Program-made: the position numbers and the translations under genes
The notes under the pieces: generated by a model
Databases searched by the model: none
What the model was told of the DNA's origin: nothing
Seen by the model: the letters and a program-made list of their open reading frames with translations, nothing else
Shown: positions 25,674 to 36,300 of the stretch, one piece after another
Layout of the letters: every line of letters starts with the position of its first letter
Position numbering within the stretch: position 1 is the stretch's first letter
DNA from: Betaproteobacteria bacterium Ga0077523
GTDB lineage: Bacteria > Pseudomonadota > Gammaproteobacteria > Burkholderiales > Ga0077523
Length of the DNA: 64,000 nt
Direction of reading: 5' to 3'
Assembly: GCA_001464695.1 (NCBI GenBank)
Contig: LNDQ01000076.1
Location: 1-64,000 of the forward strand

Positions 25674-27221
25674 TCACCCCACGATCCCTATGTTCCACGG
25701 CACGAACTCGTGATTCCCCAGGTCGAGCAACTCACTCTTGCTCTTCTCCCCCGAAGCCACCCGCAACGTATGCTCGAGGATCTTCTGTCCCATCTCGGGA
25801 ATCGTCGATGCGCCGTCGAGGATCTCGCCGCAATTGATGTCCATGTCCTCTTCCAGCTTGCGGTACATCGGCGAATTGGTCGCAAGCTTCACCGAAGGCA
25901 CGGGCTTCGCCCCGAACATGGAACCGCGCCCGGTGGTGAACAGGATCACGTTGGCCCCGCCCGCGATCTGGCCGGTGGCGGAACAGGGATCGAACCCCGG
26001 CGTGTCCATGAACACGAGCCCCTTCTGCTTGACCGGCTCGCCGTAGCGATACACCTCCATCAGCGGCCCGGTCCCGCCCTTCATGGATGACCCGAGGGAC
26101 TTCTCGAAAATGTTGGCCAGCCCGCCGGCCTGATTGCCGGGACTCACCTTGCCGTTGATCTGCGTGTCGCGGCCGACGGTGTATTCGTCCTTCCACCAAC
26201 GGATGCGCTCGATCAGCTTCTCGCCCACTTCGCGGCTGCGCGCGCGGCGCGTCAGCGTGTGCTCGACCCCATAGATCTCCGGGGTCTCCGACAAGATCGC
26301 AGTGCCTCCATGCCGGACCAGCAGGTCCATCGCGGCACCGAGGGCAGGATTCGCCGTGATCGACGAGAAGCCGTCCGATCCGCCGCACTGCAGGCCGACG
26401 GTGATGTGGCTCGCGGGCACGCGCGTGCGCGTGACGCGATTCGCTTCCGGCAGCATCTCCTTGATCGCCGCGATGCCGGCCTCGATGGTCTTGCGGGTTC
26501 CGCCGGTCTCCTGCATCACGAATCCCCGCAGGCGATCGCTTTCGGTGAGCTTCTGATCCTGGAACAGCATCGAGAGCTGGTTGCGCTCGCACCCCAAGCC
26601 CACGACCAGACAGGCGGCGATGTTCGCATGGGTCGCGTAACCGGCGAGCGTGCGGCGTAACAGATCCATCGGCTCGCCGGTCGCCTCCATGCCGCAACCG
26701 GTGCCGTGCGCGAAGGCCACGACACCATCCACGTTCGGATATTCCGCGAGCCGCTCGGGCGTGAACCACTCCGCGATCTTGTGCACGACGGTGGCGGAGC
26801 AATTCACCGACGACACGAGTCCGATGAAATTGCGCGTCGCCACCTGACCGTTGGGACGCACGATGCCCATGAACGATGCGCGCTCGTGCTCGGGAATGAA
26901 CTCCACCGGTCGGTAGTCCTGCCCATAGGCGTAATCGCGATCGAACTCGCGGAACTCCATGTTGTGCGAGTGCACCAGAGTGCCGGGAGGAATGTCCGCT
27001 GCGGCGAACCCGATCACCACGTTGTACTTGCGGATCGGCTCACCCTTCGTGATCGCCCGTGCGGCGATCTTGTGCCCGGCCGGCACCTGGCTGCGCGATC
27101 GCAGGCCCTCGGGTTCGAGCATCGCGCCGATGGCGACATCGGTACGGGCCACCACGACGTTGTCGGTGGCGTGCAGGCGGATGGTGGCGCCGGTGGAAGG
27201 CTTGTCGAGGATCTCGATCAT
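25674..27221 (-). CDS. UxaA-family sugar-acid dehydratase (altronate/galactarate type)
   Basis: 515 aa, two fused parts as in full-length altronate dehydratase: a SAF domain (residues about 10-95, with HATDNVVVA and PAGHKIAARAI) and the large UxaA catalytic region with GTGCG near residue 185, GLGCERNQ, LQCGGSDGFSSI and MDTPGFDP. Such enzymes dehydrate hexonic acids (altronate, galactarate) to 2-keto-3-deoxy sugar acids; conserved Cys in these motifs bind iron. Substrate cannot be told from sequence. Start placed at the ATG at 27221 (MIEILDKPS), where the SAF fold begins; the frame open to 27635 is not supported. Divergent from the methyltransferase-like gene. No other hexuronate genes are nearby. 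Confidence 0.88.
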   Translation of the reverse strand: MIEILDKPSTGATIRLHATDNVVVARTDVAIGAMLEPEGLRSRSQVPAGHKIAARAITKGEPIRKYNVVIGFAAADIPPGTLVHSHNMEFREFDRDYAYGQDYRPVEFIPEHERASFMGIVRPNGQVATRNFIGLVSSVNCSATVVHKIAEWFTPERLAEYPNVDGVVAFAHGTGCGMEATGEPMDLLRRTLAGYATHANIAACLVVGLGCERNQLSMLFQDQKLTESDRLRGFVMQETGGTRKTIEAGIAAIKEMLPEANRVTRTRVPASHITVGLQCGGSDGFSSITANPALGAAMDLLVRHGGTAILSETPEIYGVEHTLTRRARSREVGEKLIERIRWWKDEYTVGRDTQINGKVSPGNQAGGLANIFEKSLGSSMKGGTGPLMEVYRYGEPVKQKGLVFMDTPGFDPCSATGQIAGGANVILFTTGRGSMFGAKPVPSVKLATNSPMYRKLEEDMDINCGEILDGASTIPEMGQKILEHTLRVASGEKSKSELLDLGNHEFVPWNIGIVG

Positions 27222-27365
27222 GGGAAGACTCGCGAGTGCGGTGAAAGGCGACATTATCGCCGCAATCGGAGGCGCAGCAGCCCCGCGGGAACCATGCTCA
27301 CTATGGGCCTGTCCGACCGCCATCGGGCCTAGAATCGAGGTCCATACTGGCCCAGGGGTGCAGTG

Positions 27366-28022
27366 ATGCTGTTGGAAGTTCTGCGCGACCTGCTGGGCCG
27401 GAAGCGCCCCGCGCCGGCCTCGCTGTCGTTCCTGCCCATGTACGACCGCGACTACGCCCCGCTGCTCGCGCAGCGTGCGGAAGGCTTTCGCGCCATCTTC
27501 GAACGGGTCGAGCGGCATGGAGCACGCAACAACGATCCGTTGCTGGTGGAAACGGGCACCGTGCGCACCCGCGACAACTGGGCCGGCGACGGGCAGAGCA
27601 CGCGCTTGTTCGACGCCTACGCGAGTCACCATCACGGCCGGTGTCTGACGGTGGACATCGATCCGGCCGCAGCATTGCTGGCGCGCGAACTGTGTTCCCG
27701 CCGCACCGAGGCGACGACGGGCGACTCCGTGCGATTCCTGTCGGAGCTTTCAGTGCGCCTGGGCGAGCGCCGTATCGACCTGCTCTATCTCGACTCCTTC
27801 GACCTCGATCCGACGGATGCCCGACCCAGCGCCTTCCATCACATGAAGGAGCTGACCGCCGTGTGGCGCAGCCTTGGGCCGGGCACGGTCGTCGCTGTGG
27901 ACGACAATCCGGTGCTCCCCGACGGGACCCGCATCGGCAAGGCCATGTACGTGGCGCAGTTCTTCGACGATCTCGGGATCGCTCCGTTTTACGACGGCTA
28001 TCAGTTGGCGTGGGAGCTGTGA
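27366..28022 (+). CDS. Predicted class I SAM-dependent methyltransferase-like protein
   Basis: 218 aa. Residues about 58-75 (LLVETGTVRTRDNWAGDGQ) look like the SAM-binding motif I loop, LTVDID near 98 carries the acidic residue after strand 2, and DLLYLDSFDLD and VVAVDDNPV are later strand ends. This is the pattern of class I methyltransferases acting on small molecules or glycans. Substrate unknown. ATG at 27366 with GGGG upstream; a GTG one codon earlier is also possible. The 246 bases after it contain no gene I can support. Confidence 0.6.
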   Translation: MLLEVLRDLLGRKRPAPASLSFLPMYDRDYAPLLAQRAEGFRAIFERVERHGARNNDPLLVETGTVRTRDNWAGDGQSTRLFDAYASHHHGRCLTVDIDPAAALLARELCSRRTEATTGDSVRFLSELSVRLGERRIDLLYLDSFDLDPTDARPSAFHHMKELTAVWRSLGPGTVVAVDDNPVLPDGTRIGKAMYVAQFFDDLGIAPFYDGYQLAWEL

Positions 28023-28268
28023 GACCTCGTGCCGCGCCGCCGTAGTCGGCGCCTCCGGTCACAGGGCGACCCAGAACGCCGCTGCGCAACAACCCTGCGC
28101 CTCGTCGGCCCCCAGGAACGCTCTGCATCAGCGGATCATCGAACGACACTGCGGCGCAGGTTCGTGTGCTTGACGTAGCACGAGCCAACGGCGACCTTAT
28201 GCCTGCAGCGACGCTGATCTCCGGAAAGGCGTTGTCGCTTCACTGTAATCGTTTCCGACGGAGGATTC

Positions 28269-29342
28269 ATGCGTCGTTGTTGGTTGGTGGTGCTCGCATC
28301 CGCGGGGATACTGTTGGCTTCGATGGAGGTACTCGCCCAGGTCGGCACCGAGCGCGGTCCGATGCCGATGCCGGGACACTTCCTGCCTCCGCCGCTGCCC
28401 GAGGACACCGCCAGGGAGTGGCCCTGCCGCGACGGCAAGGTGCGCGCCGAAGCCGGTGTGGACCTCGCCAAGGCGCAGAAGGACGGATCGACCGGCGCCC
28501 TCTTCGTCTGGGGCCAACGCCATCTGCGGTTCGCGGGCAAGCGGCCCGCCTGCGTCGACTGGGACGCGATCGTCTCGTCCTGGCAGCGGCTGACCGGCGT
28601 CGAGACCACCGGCGTGCTGAGCCAGGGCGACCTGCAAAGGGTGGCCGACGCACGCGCGAAAACCAGGCCGCAATTCGAGGCAGCGATGCTGGCGTGGAGC
28701 GCCGCCGGCCGACCCGCAGGCGCCGATGCACCGCCGTACTTTGCAGTGACCGAGGATCCTGCCGCCACCGTCTTCGGCCTGAAGCTGGGCCACCCGGTCA
28801 GCGTGCCCCATTGCCCGGCGTTCCTCGAAGCGCCTCCACCCGGCCCGCGATACGTGCCGCAGTCCTGCTACTCGACCTTCGGATCGGGCGATCTCATGCG
28901 CCCGGTGCCTAACGGCACCATGCAGATCTACTTCGCGCGGGCCGAGCATCCCGCATGGATGGACTACGCGGGTGAGTTCAATTCCACCGGGTATGCACCG
29001 AGCATCCTGGCCGACTTCCGCCGCAAGCGCATCATCAATCTGCGGTTCAAGAGCGACGCCAAGATGCGCCACATCGCCATCGAGGCCATGCAGCGCAAAT
29101 GGGGGCCGCCCCAGCGCCTCGGCCAGGATGAGCGCTATGCCGCCTGGGACCTTCCCGCCGTGGAAGCGACCGCTTCGTGCCCCGAACCTGTCGACGACCC
29201 TCTGCTCAATCCGCTGGGCATCATCCCGCCCTGTACCTACACCGTGTGGCTGAAGAGCGCAAAGGTGGTCGTGGAACAGGAACGTCGTGGGCAGCAAGAA
29301 CGCGAGCGGGAGCGCGTGCTCGATTCCGGCCGGCCGATGTGA
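28269..29342 (+). CDS. Secreted protein of unknown family (357 aa)
   Basis: A GGAGGATTC ribosome-binding site precedes the ATG. The first 23 residues are a signal peptide (VVLASAGILLASMEVLAQ). The mature protein is Pro-rich at its start (MPMPGHFLPPPLPED), has four or more Cys that could form disulfides (CRDGK, ACVDW, HCPAF, SCYST, SCPEP, PCTYT) and ends in a charged Glu/Arg helix. Composition and codon use match the neighbours. No known domain recognised. Alone on its strand, convergent with the quinone oxidoreductase gene. Confidence 0.7.
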   Translation: MRRCWLVVLASAGILLASMEVLAQVGTERGPMPMPGHFLPPPLPEDTAREWPCRDGKVRAEAGVDLAKAQKDGSTGALFVWGQRHLRFAGKRPACVDWDAIVSSWQRLTGVETTGVLSQGDLQRVADARAKTRPQFEAAMLAWSAAGRPAGADAPPYFAVTEDPAATVFGLKLGHPVSVPHCPAFLEAPPPGPRYVPQSCYSTFGSGDLMRPVPNGTMQIYFARAEHPAWMDYAGEFNSTGYAPSILADFRRKRIINLRFKSDAKMRHIAIEAMQRKWGPPQRLGQDERYAAWDLPAVEATASCPEPVDDPLLNPLGIIPPCTYTVWLKSAKVVVEQERRGQQERERERVLDSGRPM

Positions 29343-29427
29343 GGAAGCGACTGCACGACTAGCAGTCCGCCGGCGCGATAGGGCCTCCGCGTTGATATGG
29401 GTCTGACGTGATCTTGCTGCTGCGGCT

Positions 29428-30402
29428 TCATACCGAGAGGATCACAGCACCGGCCGTCTTGCGCGCCTCCATGTCGCTCTGCGCGCGACCGACATCGGCG
29501 AACGGATAGTCGTGGATCGCGCCGGGCGTGACGATGCCTTTTGAAAGGGCGTCGAACAGCGAGGCCGCCATCTCCTCGCGCCGCGGCCGATCGGCGAGAT
29601 AGTGGAATAGGTTGGGTCGCGTCACCGAGTTGGATTTCTGGAACAGCAGCGACATCGCGATCGGTTCGACCGGCCCCGACGCCTGGCCATAGTTCACCAT
29701 GTGCCCGAGCCGCGCGAGGCAAGTCATCGAACCCATGAAGGTGTCCTTGCCCACCGCATCGTAGGCGACATCGACGCCTCTCCCGCCGGTGATGGCCTGC
29801 ACGTGCTCGACGAAGTTCTCGCTGCGATACTGGATGACGTGATCGCAGCCGTTCTCACCGGCGATGCGCGCCTTGTCCTCACTGCCCGCGGTGCCAATGA
29901 CCATCGCGCCGAGGTGATGCGCCCACTGGGCCACCAGACGCCCCACCCCGCCGGCCGCGGCGTGCACCAGGACCTTCAAGCCGGGAACGATCCTGTGCGT
30001 ATGGTGCACCAGCATCTGCGCCGTCAATCCGCGCAGCAACGTAGCGGCTGCAGTGCGGTCGTCGATCGAATCGGGCAGCTTGAACAGGAGGTCCGCATCC
30101 ACCAGGCGCCCCTCCGCATAGCCGCCGTACGTGAGCGTGAGGCAACCGACCCGGTCGCCGACCTTCACCTGCGCCACCTGCGGCCCGACCGCCTCGACCA
30201 CGCCGACGGCCTCGAGACCGGGAATGCCGGGCAGCGGCAAAGTCTGGTAGAGACCGGTTCGCACATAGATGTCGTGGAAGTTCACGCCCACCGCCGTCTG
30301 GCGCAGGCGCACCTGGCCCAGGCCGGGATCGCCAACCTCGACGCTCTCCACCTTCAGCACCTCGGGACCGCCGGGTACCCGCATCACGATTGCTTTGGCC
30401 AT
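29428..30402 (-). CDS. NADPH:quinone oxidoreductase, zeta-crystallin type
   Basis: 324 aa medium-chain reductase of the zinc-free quinone reductase group. GroES-like N-terminal domain with VGVNFHDIYVRTGLY and PGIPGLEAVGVVEAVG, Rossmann motif AAAGGVGRLVAQWA (about residues 149-162) for NADPH, and no zinc-binding Cys cluster. The family reduces quinones by one or two electrons and detoxifies electrophiles. Preceded by AGGAG 6 bases from the ATG. It stands alone. Confidence 0.9.
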   Translation of the reverse strand: MAKAIVMRVPGGPEVLKVESVEVGDPGLGQVRLRQTAVGVNFHDIYVRTGLYQTLPLPGIPGLEAVGVVEAVGPQVAQVKVGDRVGCLTLTYGGYAEGRLVDADLLFKLPDSIDDRTAAATLLRGLTAQMLVHHTHRIVPGLKVLVHAAAGGVGRLVAQWAHHLGAMVIGTAGSEDKARIAGENGCDHVIQYRSENFVEHVQAITGGRGVDVAYDAVGKDTFMGSMTCLARLGHMVNYGQASGPVEPIAMSLLFQKSNSVTRPNLFHYLADRPRREEMAASLFDALSKGIVTPGAIHDYPFADVGRAQSDMEARKTAGAVILSV

Positions 30403-30755
30403 GCGCCTCTCCTTGTCGAGGGGAGGGATCTTCCCATGACGGCTCGTCGAGGACTAATGGGTCAAGACACGTGCAACGTTAGGCGCACGGACACCTGCTT
30501 CCACCGACCATCCACCGGCAAGGCCCGTCCCAGGCGCCCCGCCAGAAACAGCCCTATCATTGTCGACGCATTCAAGTGTGTTCAGGCCGACGTTCCAGGT
30601 ATCCCAATTCAGCGGCAACTGCTTCAAAGGAAGACGAGAAGGATTGAGAGCCGTGCCTTTTTGCAACCGATTTGCGCTTTATAAGGCACCGCTTGGGGTG
30701 CCTACTTTCAGTTGGCCTCACAGTACAACCCCTTCGAGACTCTGAACGCAACAGC
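30403..30755. other. Intergenic region with one small hairpin
   Basis: 353 bases between the divergent quinone reductase and DUF2200 genes. AGGCACC (30684-30690) pairs with GGTGCCT (30697-30703) about 50 bases ahead of the DUF2200 start, followed by ACTTTC; it could be a weak terminator or a leader hairpin. Nothing else is evident. Confidence 0.35.
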
Positions 30756-31106
30756 ATGTCCGGGCACCGCATCTTCAAGACCGCCTTCGCTGTGGTCTAC
30801 CCCATGTACGTACAGAAGGCAGAACGCAAGGGGCGAACCAAGGATGAGGTTGATGAGGTCATCTGTTGGTTGACAGGCTATGACCGAGCTGGACTGCAGC
30901 AGCAGATTGAGCAGAAGTCCGACTTCGAGACGTTCTTTGCTAGAGCTCCGGTCATGAGCCCAAAAAGCCACCTGATCACCGGCGTGGTCTGCGGAGTGCG
31001 CGTCGAAGAAGTCGAAGACCCACTGATGAAGAAAATCCGCCAACTCGACAAGCTCGTTGACGAGTTGGCCAAGGGCAAGGTCATGTCGAAAGTGCTGCGG
31101 AGCTGA
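30756..31106 (+). CDS. DUF2200 family protein
   Basis: 116 aa. The whole length matches my recollection of DUF2200: [59 protein letters not shown] and [12 protein letters not shown]. Function unknown; family members are small cytosolic proteins found patchily in bacteria, which suits the lower GC of this gene relative to its neighbours and hints at horizontal spread. ATG 30756 is where the family begins; no strong ribosome-binding site is visible. Confidence 0.85.
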   Translation: MSGHRIFKTAFAVVYPMYVQKAERKGRTKDEVDEVICWLTGYDRAGLQQQIEQKSDFETFFARAPVMSPKSHLITGVVCGVRVEEVEDPLMKKIRQLDKLVDELAKGKVMSKVLRS

Positions 31107-31195
31107 GAAATGGATTCGGAGCCACGGGTCGCAACCACTGCGTACGAACGGTGAGGCCCAAGTCGAGCATTGAGGCTATACGTGAGTAGCCTGCA

Positions 31196-31632
31196 CTACT
31201 GGCAGGTGCCCCCCCAGTGCCCCATCGTGGTCTTGCCATCTTCGGCGACGGGCTGCCACCAACCCGAGTTCTTCTTGCCGGCGAACGTGCGCCGCCGGAC
31301 ATGCGCCACCAACCTTTCTCGGCACCGGCATCCAGACCCCACTCGTCGCTCCAGCTGTTGCCGTCCTTGTCCTTGCGGGCACAGACGCCGGCCATCCTGA
31401 CTTTGCCGTCGGGCGTGGCCAGCGCGTAGCCGCCGCATTCACCGACGCCGTTGTGCGCTGAGTTGTCGCTGGTCGCGCTACCGCGCGCGACGAAGTACGT
31501 CACCGTGTGCCCCTTGCCCACCTCGAGCACTTCGGCGGAAATGGCTACATTGGAAAAGCGGCCGTTGCAGTTGTCGGCGCTTACCGGCGCAGACGCGAGC
31601 AGGCAAGCCGCGGATCCAACTACAGACAGCAT
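31196..31632 (-). pseudogene. Frameshifted small secreted protein gene
   Basis: Two minus-strand frames make one protein. The first gives a signal peptide (MLSVVGSAACLLASAPVSA) and a mature part up to EKGWWRMSGG; the continuation TFAGKKNSGWWQPVAEDGK, ending HWGGTCQ and a stop at 31196, is in another frame. The switch is near 31285-31300 and needs one missing base. The first frame otherwise runs on into nonsense to 31081. Cys residues (NCNG, GECGG, GVCAR, GGTC) suggest a disulfide-bonded periplasmic protein. Unknown family. It may be a true pseudogene or a base-call error in a GC-rich run (GGCGGCGC). It lies 38 bases downstream of a PEP-CTERM gene on the same strand. Confidence 0.65.
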
Positions 31633-31670
31633 GGCGTACACGGATCGGGCAGATGCCTCCGGCGGAGAAA

Positions 31671-32330
31671 TCAACCGCCGCGCCGGCGACGCATCATGGC
31701 GATCGGCAATATCGCCACACCGACAACCCACAGAACGATCGTCGACGGCTCGGGGATCGGCGTCGTCACCAAGGGCCCGGCAGCGTTGAAAATCTCTGTG
31801 CCCGTCGCGTTCTCTTCGAAGATGAAGAACACGGCGAGCTGCACGGCGTTCAGGTCGAACGGATAGTTGCCGGGCTGCGTGTCGGCGAAGGTAGTGCCGG
31901 GCAACACGTACGAAACACCGATCTCGATGCGGCCACCGCTCGTGGTCGCCGCGTCACCTTCGATGTCAACGCCGTCGATCACGTCACCGGCGTTGAACAG
32001 AGAGGCTCCCGCCAGTTGATTGAACAGCGCCGCGAGATTGGCGTCCAACACCTCGTTGTTGAAAATCGTGAGGCCCCCGGCGTCGATGCAACAGCCGAAG
32101 TTGACGACTGTCGAGCCGTTGCTCAATTGTCCGTTGAATGTCGTATCGCTGATGAACCCCGAGAACGATGTCCCGCCGGGCGTGCCCGCGAAAACACCGG
32201 TCCCGTCGTCGACAAGAATGACATTGAGCGGGCCCTCGATGTCGATCGTTGCCGCGTTGACCGGCGATGTGGCGAGTTCGAGCCAAAGCGCGCCCAGGGC
32301 AGCCGCGCACCAAAGACTAGGTCGGTTCAT
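31671..32330 (-). CDS. PEP-CTERM sorting domain protein
   Basis: 219 aa with signal peptide (LGALWLELATSPVNA) and a C-terminal tag TPIPEPSTIVLWVVGVAILP followed by Met and RRRRGG, the PEP-CTERM pattern. The middle is Gly/Asn/Thr-rich with a CC pair (NFGCCIDAGG). GGAGGGGATCGCC ahead of the ATG is a good ribosome-binding site. Expected to be exported and processed by an exosortase encoded elsewhere. The tag differs enough from the other PEP-CTERM protein here that they are not a recent duplication. Confidence 0.88.
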   Translation of the reverse strand: MNRPSLWCAAALGALWLELATSPVNAATIDIEGPLNVILVDDGTGVFAGTPGGTSFSGFISDTTFNGQLSNGSTVVNFGCCIDAGGLTIFNNEVLDANLAALFNQLAGASLFNAGDVIDGVDIEGDAATTSGGRIEIGVSYVLPGTTFADTQPGNYPFDLNAVQLAVFFIFEENATGTEIFNAAGPLVTTPIPEPSTIVLWVVGVAILPIAMMRRRRGG

Positions 32331-32598
32331 GGCGATCCCCTCCGGGCGACCCCGGCGTGGCCGCGTTTCGGCCTTGCCACGGCGCCCACGGGAAAAGCCT
32401 AATGCCGGCGGGATGGGTCCGCAACCCGATCAGTGTCCAGGCAGACCACTTCCTGCATTTCTCTGACATTGGCTCGGTCCGAATGCTGCCGCGCAACATG
32501 CAGCAGCATCGAAGGAGGGCTTTCTGGCCAATGTCCAGCAATCGACGCCGTACCAGGCCTGCGAGTGCACCACGAATCAGGCCAGCGCAACGACGCCC

Positions 32599-33348
32599 TC
32601 AGTGGAACACTCGCCCCGCATCGATTGCCAGCGTCTGCCCGGTGATGCTGTCGGTGCGGCACAGTTCCACCACCTGCACGGCAATGTCGTCCTTGTCGGC
32701 CGCGCGCTTGAGTAGTGACGATTCCCGCGACCGCTGCTGATAGGCCGGGTCAAGGTTGGACGTCGCCCGCGTGCCCTCGATGTACCCGGGGGCGACGCAG
32801 TTGACCAGCACGTGCGGCGCCAGAGCAACCGCCATGCACTTGGTGAGGTGGATCAGTCCGGCCTTCGAAACCGCGTACGGGATCGACGAACCCGTCGGCG
32901 ACAACCCGGCCACCGACGAAATGTTCACGATCCTGCCACCACCCTGGTCGCGCATGATCGGCGCGACCGCCTTGATGCACAGCATCGGGCCGGTCAGGTT
33001 GATCGAGAGAATCTTCTCCCACTCCTCGAAAGTCAGCGCGTCGAGATCGGGATAGGGAATCCACTTGTTGTAGGCAGCATCGTTGATGAGGATGTCGATG
33101 CGACCGAACCGGCGCATTGCCTCGTCGACGAGCGCCTGCACTGCTGCGGGGTCGGTCACGTCGCAACCCAGCGCTTCACTCTTCACGCCGAGTGCCCGCA
33201 GTTCGGCGGCGACCGCTTCCGCCGGTTCGCGGCTGCGCGCATAGACGACTGCCACGTCGCATCCCGCTCGCGCCAGTGCGTAGCAGATCCGGCTGCCGAG
33301 ACCGCCGTTGCCGCCCGTGACCAATGCGACTTTTCCCTTGAGTTCCAA
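32599..33348 (-). CDS. SDR-family oxidoreductase (FabG-like)
   Basis: 249 aa short-chain dehydrogenase. Cofactor motif TGGNGGLG (residues 11-18), NDAA in place of NNAG, catalytic Ser in NISSVAG and Tyr-x-x-x-Lys in YAVSKAG. Probably reduces a keto group with NADPH; substrate unknown. It starts 25 bases after the RND pump stop on the same strand and so is the likely last gene of the ndh-tolC-hlyD-RND unit. The 268 bases after its stop, before the PEP-CTERM gene, hold nothing recognised. Confidence 0.85.
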   Translation of the reverse strand: MELKGKVALVTGGNGGLGSRICYALARAGCDVAVVYARSREPAEAVAAELRALGVKSEALGCDVTDPAAVQALVDEAMRRFGRIDILINDAAYNKWIPYPDLDALTFEEWEKILSINLTGPMLCIKAVAPIMRDQGGGRIVNISSVAGLSPTGSSIPYAVSKAGLIHLTKCMAVALAPHVLVNCVAPGYIEGTRATSNLDPAYQQRSRESSLLKRAADKDDIAVQVVELCRTDSITGQTLAIDAGRVFH

Positions 33349-33373
33349 TTCGTGTCTCCGATCCCGCTTCCAG

Positions 33374-36300
33374 TTATCGCGTCACCGCTTGCGGCGTGTC
33401 CATGCGTTCGAACCTGCCGAAGTGCAGCAACACCGTCGGCAGGATTAGCAGATTGAGCACCGTCGACGTGATGAGCCCGCCAACGATGATGGTCGCCATG
33501 GGGCCTTCGATCTCGCGACCGGGCTGCCCTGAGCCCAACGCCAGGGAGGGCAAGCGCTCGGCGGCGCCGCGCAGCATGGTGTCGAGATTCCATGGCGCGC
33601 CCTCCTCCTGCACCAGGTACTGGTAGTGCGACACCAGCATGATGGAATTGCGCAGCGTGATGCCGAACAGGGTGACGAAGCCCACCAGGGAACCCAGGGT
33701 CATCCAGCCACCACCAGAGAGCACCGCCACCACGCCGCCCACCAATGCAAACGGCAGATTGAGGAACGTGATGCCGAGATTGCGCAGGTTGTTGAACGCC
33801 AGATACAGCAGCACGAACACGCCGAACCCGGCGAGCAGCGAATGGAACACCAGCTTCTCGCGCGCTTCGATCGACGCTTCCGCCTCGCCGGAGATCACCA
33901 GGTAGTTCCCTTCCGACAGCTTCACGCGCTCGGCGATGGCGCGCTTCACGTCGCTCGAGAAGTCGTCGAGGTCGCGCGCGTCGATGTTGGCCGTGACGGT
34001 CTGGATGCGTTTGCCCCCCTGGTGCAGGATCTTGTAGCGCCCCGATCCCATCGACACGTCCGCCACGTCGCCCAGGCGCACCAGCGTCCCGTTGGCAGAC
34101 CGCAACGGCAGCATCTCGATCTGCGCGGGCGCGCGGCGCTCCGCGGGCGTCAGCACCACGACGACGTCGATCGTGCGATTGCCCTGCTGCACCTGGCCTA
34201 CACGCGTGCCTTCGAAGGCGCTCTGGACGGCGTCCAGCACTTGTCGCGGCGTGAAACCCAACGCAGCGAGCCGTTCGTGGCGCAGCCGCACGGTGAGCTG
34301 CGGTGATCCCGACGGCGCCTGCACCTGGATGTCGAGTGCGCCCTTGACCGATGCAATGGCGGCCGCCACCTCCTGGGCGTCCTGGTCGAGCAGATCGAGG
34401 TCGGTGCCGAAAAGATTCACCACCATGGCCGCCGGGAAACCCGAGATGGTTTCCTCGATGCGCTCGGTAAGAAAAGTGTTCACCGAGAACGTCACGCCCG
34501 GATAGGCCCCGCGATCGCCTTCGAGGATGTCGCGGATCTCGCGCAGGATGCGCGCCTGTTCCGAGCCTTCGAGGGCGCCCACTTCCACTTCGAACTCGCT
34601 GTAGTGGGGGCCGAACGTGTCGGCACCGTTCTGCGACCGCCCGACCCACTGCGCAACCGACTTCACGCCCTTCACTTCGCGCAGTGCGCGCGTGAGTTGC
34701 GTGCCGATGCGCAGCGTCTCTTCCTCCGAGGTGCCCGGTACGGCGGTCATGTGGATCACGTAGTGACCCTCTTTCAGCGACGGGATGAACTCACCGGAGA
34801 ACAGCGGGATCGCGGCGAGGCCCAGCGCGATGATTCCGGTGGCGAGCGCGAGCACCCGGCCCGGATGCTTCTCGATCCGGCGCAGCAGTGCCACGTAGCC
34901 CGGCTTGATCCGCTGTACGAACGGTGGATCCTCCGCCCGCATCAGCCCGCGCGTAAGCAGGAGGTAGCACAGCGCCGGCGTCAGCGTCATGGCCACCACC
35001 AGCGACACCAGGATCGCCAGGATGTACGCGAGGCCCAGCGGCGAGAACAGCTTGCCGCCGATACCGCCGAAGGTGAGCAGAGGCACGAACACCAGCGCGA
35101 CGATGAAAGTCGCGAACACGACAGAGCCACGCACTTCGACGGAGGCGTTCAGCGCTACCTGCGCGTCGGTCAACGGGTTGCCCGCTGCGCGGTTCTCGCG
35201 CAACCGACGGAAGATGTTCTCGGTGTCGATGATGGCGTCGTCCACCACCTCGCCCAGTGCGATCGCGAGACCGCCCAGCACCATGATGTTGAGCGGTTCT
35301 CCAAGCAACGTGAGGACCAGCACGGCGCCGAGCAGGGAAACAGGTATCGCCGTGGTGCAGATGAACGCGGTGCGCGCATTGAACAGGAACAGGAACAGCA
35401 CCACGATCACCAGCGTCGAGCCGACGATGATGTCGAAGCGCACGTTGCGCACCGCGGTCTCGATGAAGTTGGCGGGGCGGAACAACTTGTCGTGCAGCGT
35501 CACGCGCTCGCGCTGGAGCAGTGGAACGAGTTCGCTCAGCGCACGCTCCAGGTCGCGCGAGACCGCCAGCGTGTTCGAGCCGAGCTGTCCTTGCACCATC
35601 AGGAACACGCCGGGCACGCCGTCGATCTCGGCAGCACTGATGGGCGGCGCATGGCCTTCGATGACCTCGGCGACGTCGGCGAGGCGCAGCACCTGGGCGC
35701 CCGATTCGCGCAGCAGCACCTGGCCGAGCTGCTCGGGCCCCAACGGCTGACCCTCGGTGACGATGGCGATGCGCTGGTTCGGCCCGGGAATGAATCCGGC
35801 CGACACCACACCGGTCGCGCTGCGCGCAGCGAGCGCCACTTCCTCGATCGAAAGTCCGTAGCGGAGCAGGCGTTTCGGGTCCACCTGGATCTGCCATTCG
35901 CGCACGCGCCCGCCGAACACGTTGACCTCGGCCACGCCTTTCACCGACATCAGGTGCGGGCGCACGACCGCATCGGCGAGGCTGCGCAGTTCGATCGCGG
36001 AGCGCTCTTTCGAGGTGAGCCCCACGCCCAGCACCGTGCTCGCCGATGACGTCAGCGGCGTGATGGCCGGTGCGGCAACGCCCGTCGGCATCCGATTGGC
36101 GAGTGCGCCGATGCGCTCGGCCACCACCTGGCGATTGAGGTAGATGTCGGAGCCGTCCTCGAACAATGCGGTGACGACCGACAGCCCCGGAATCGACTGC
36201 GAACGCAGCACTTCCACGCCGGCGGCCCCGAGCAGTGCATTCTCGATGTGTTGCGTGACCTGCGTCTCGACCAGCTCCGCGGACAGTCCGGGCGCTTCGG

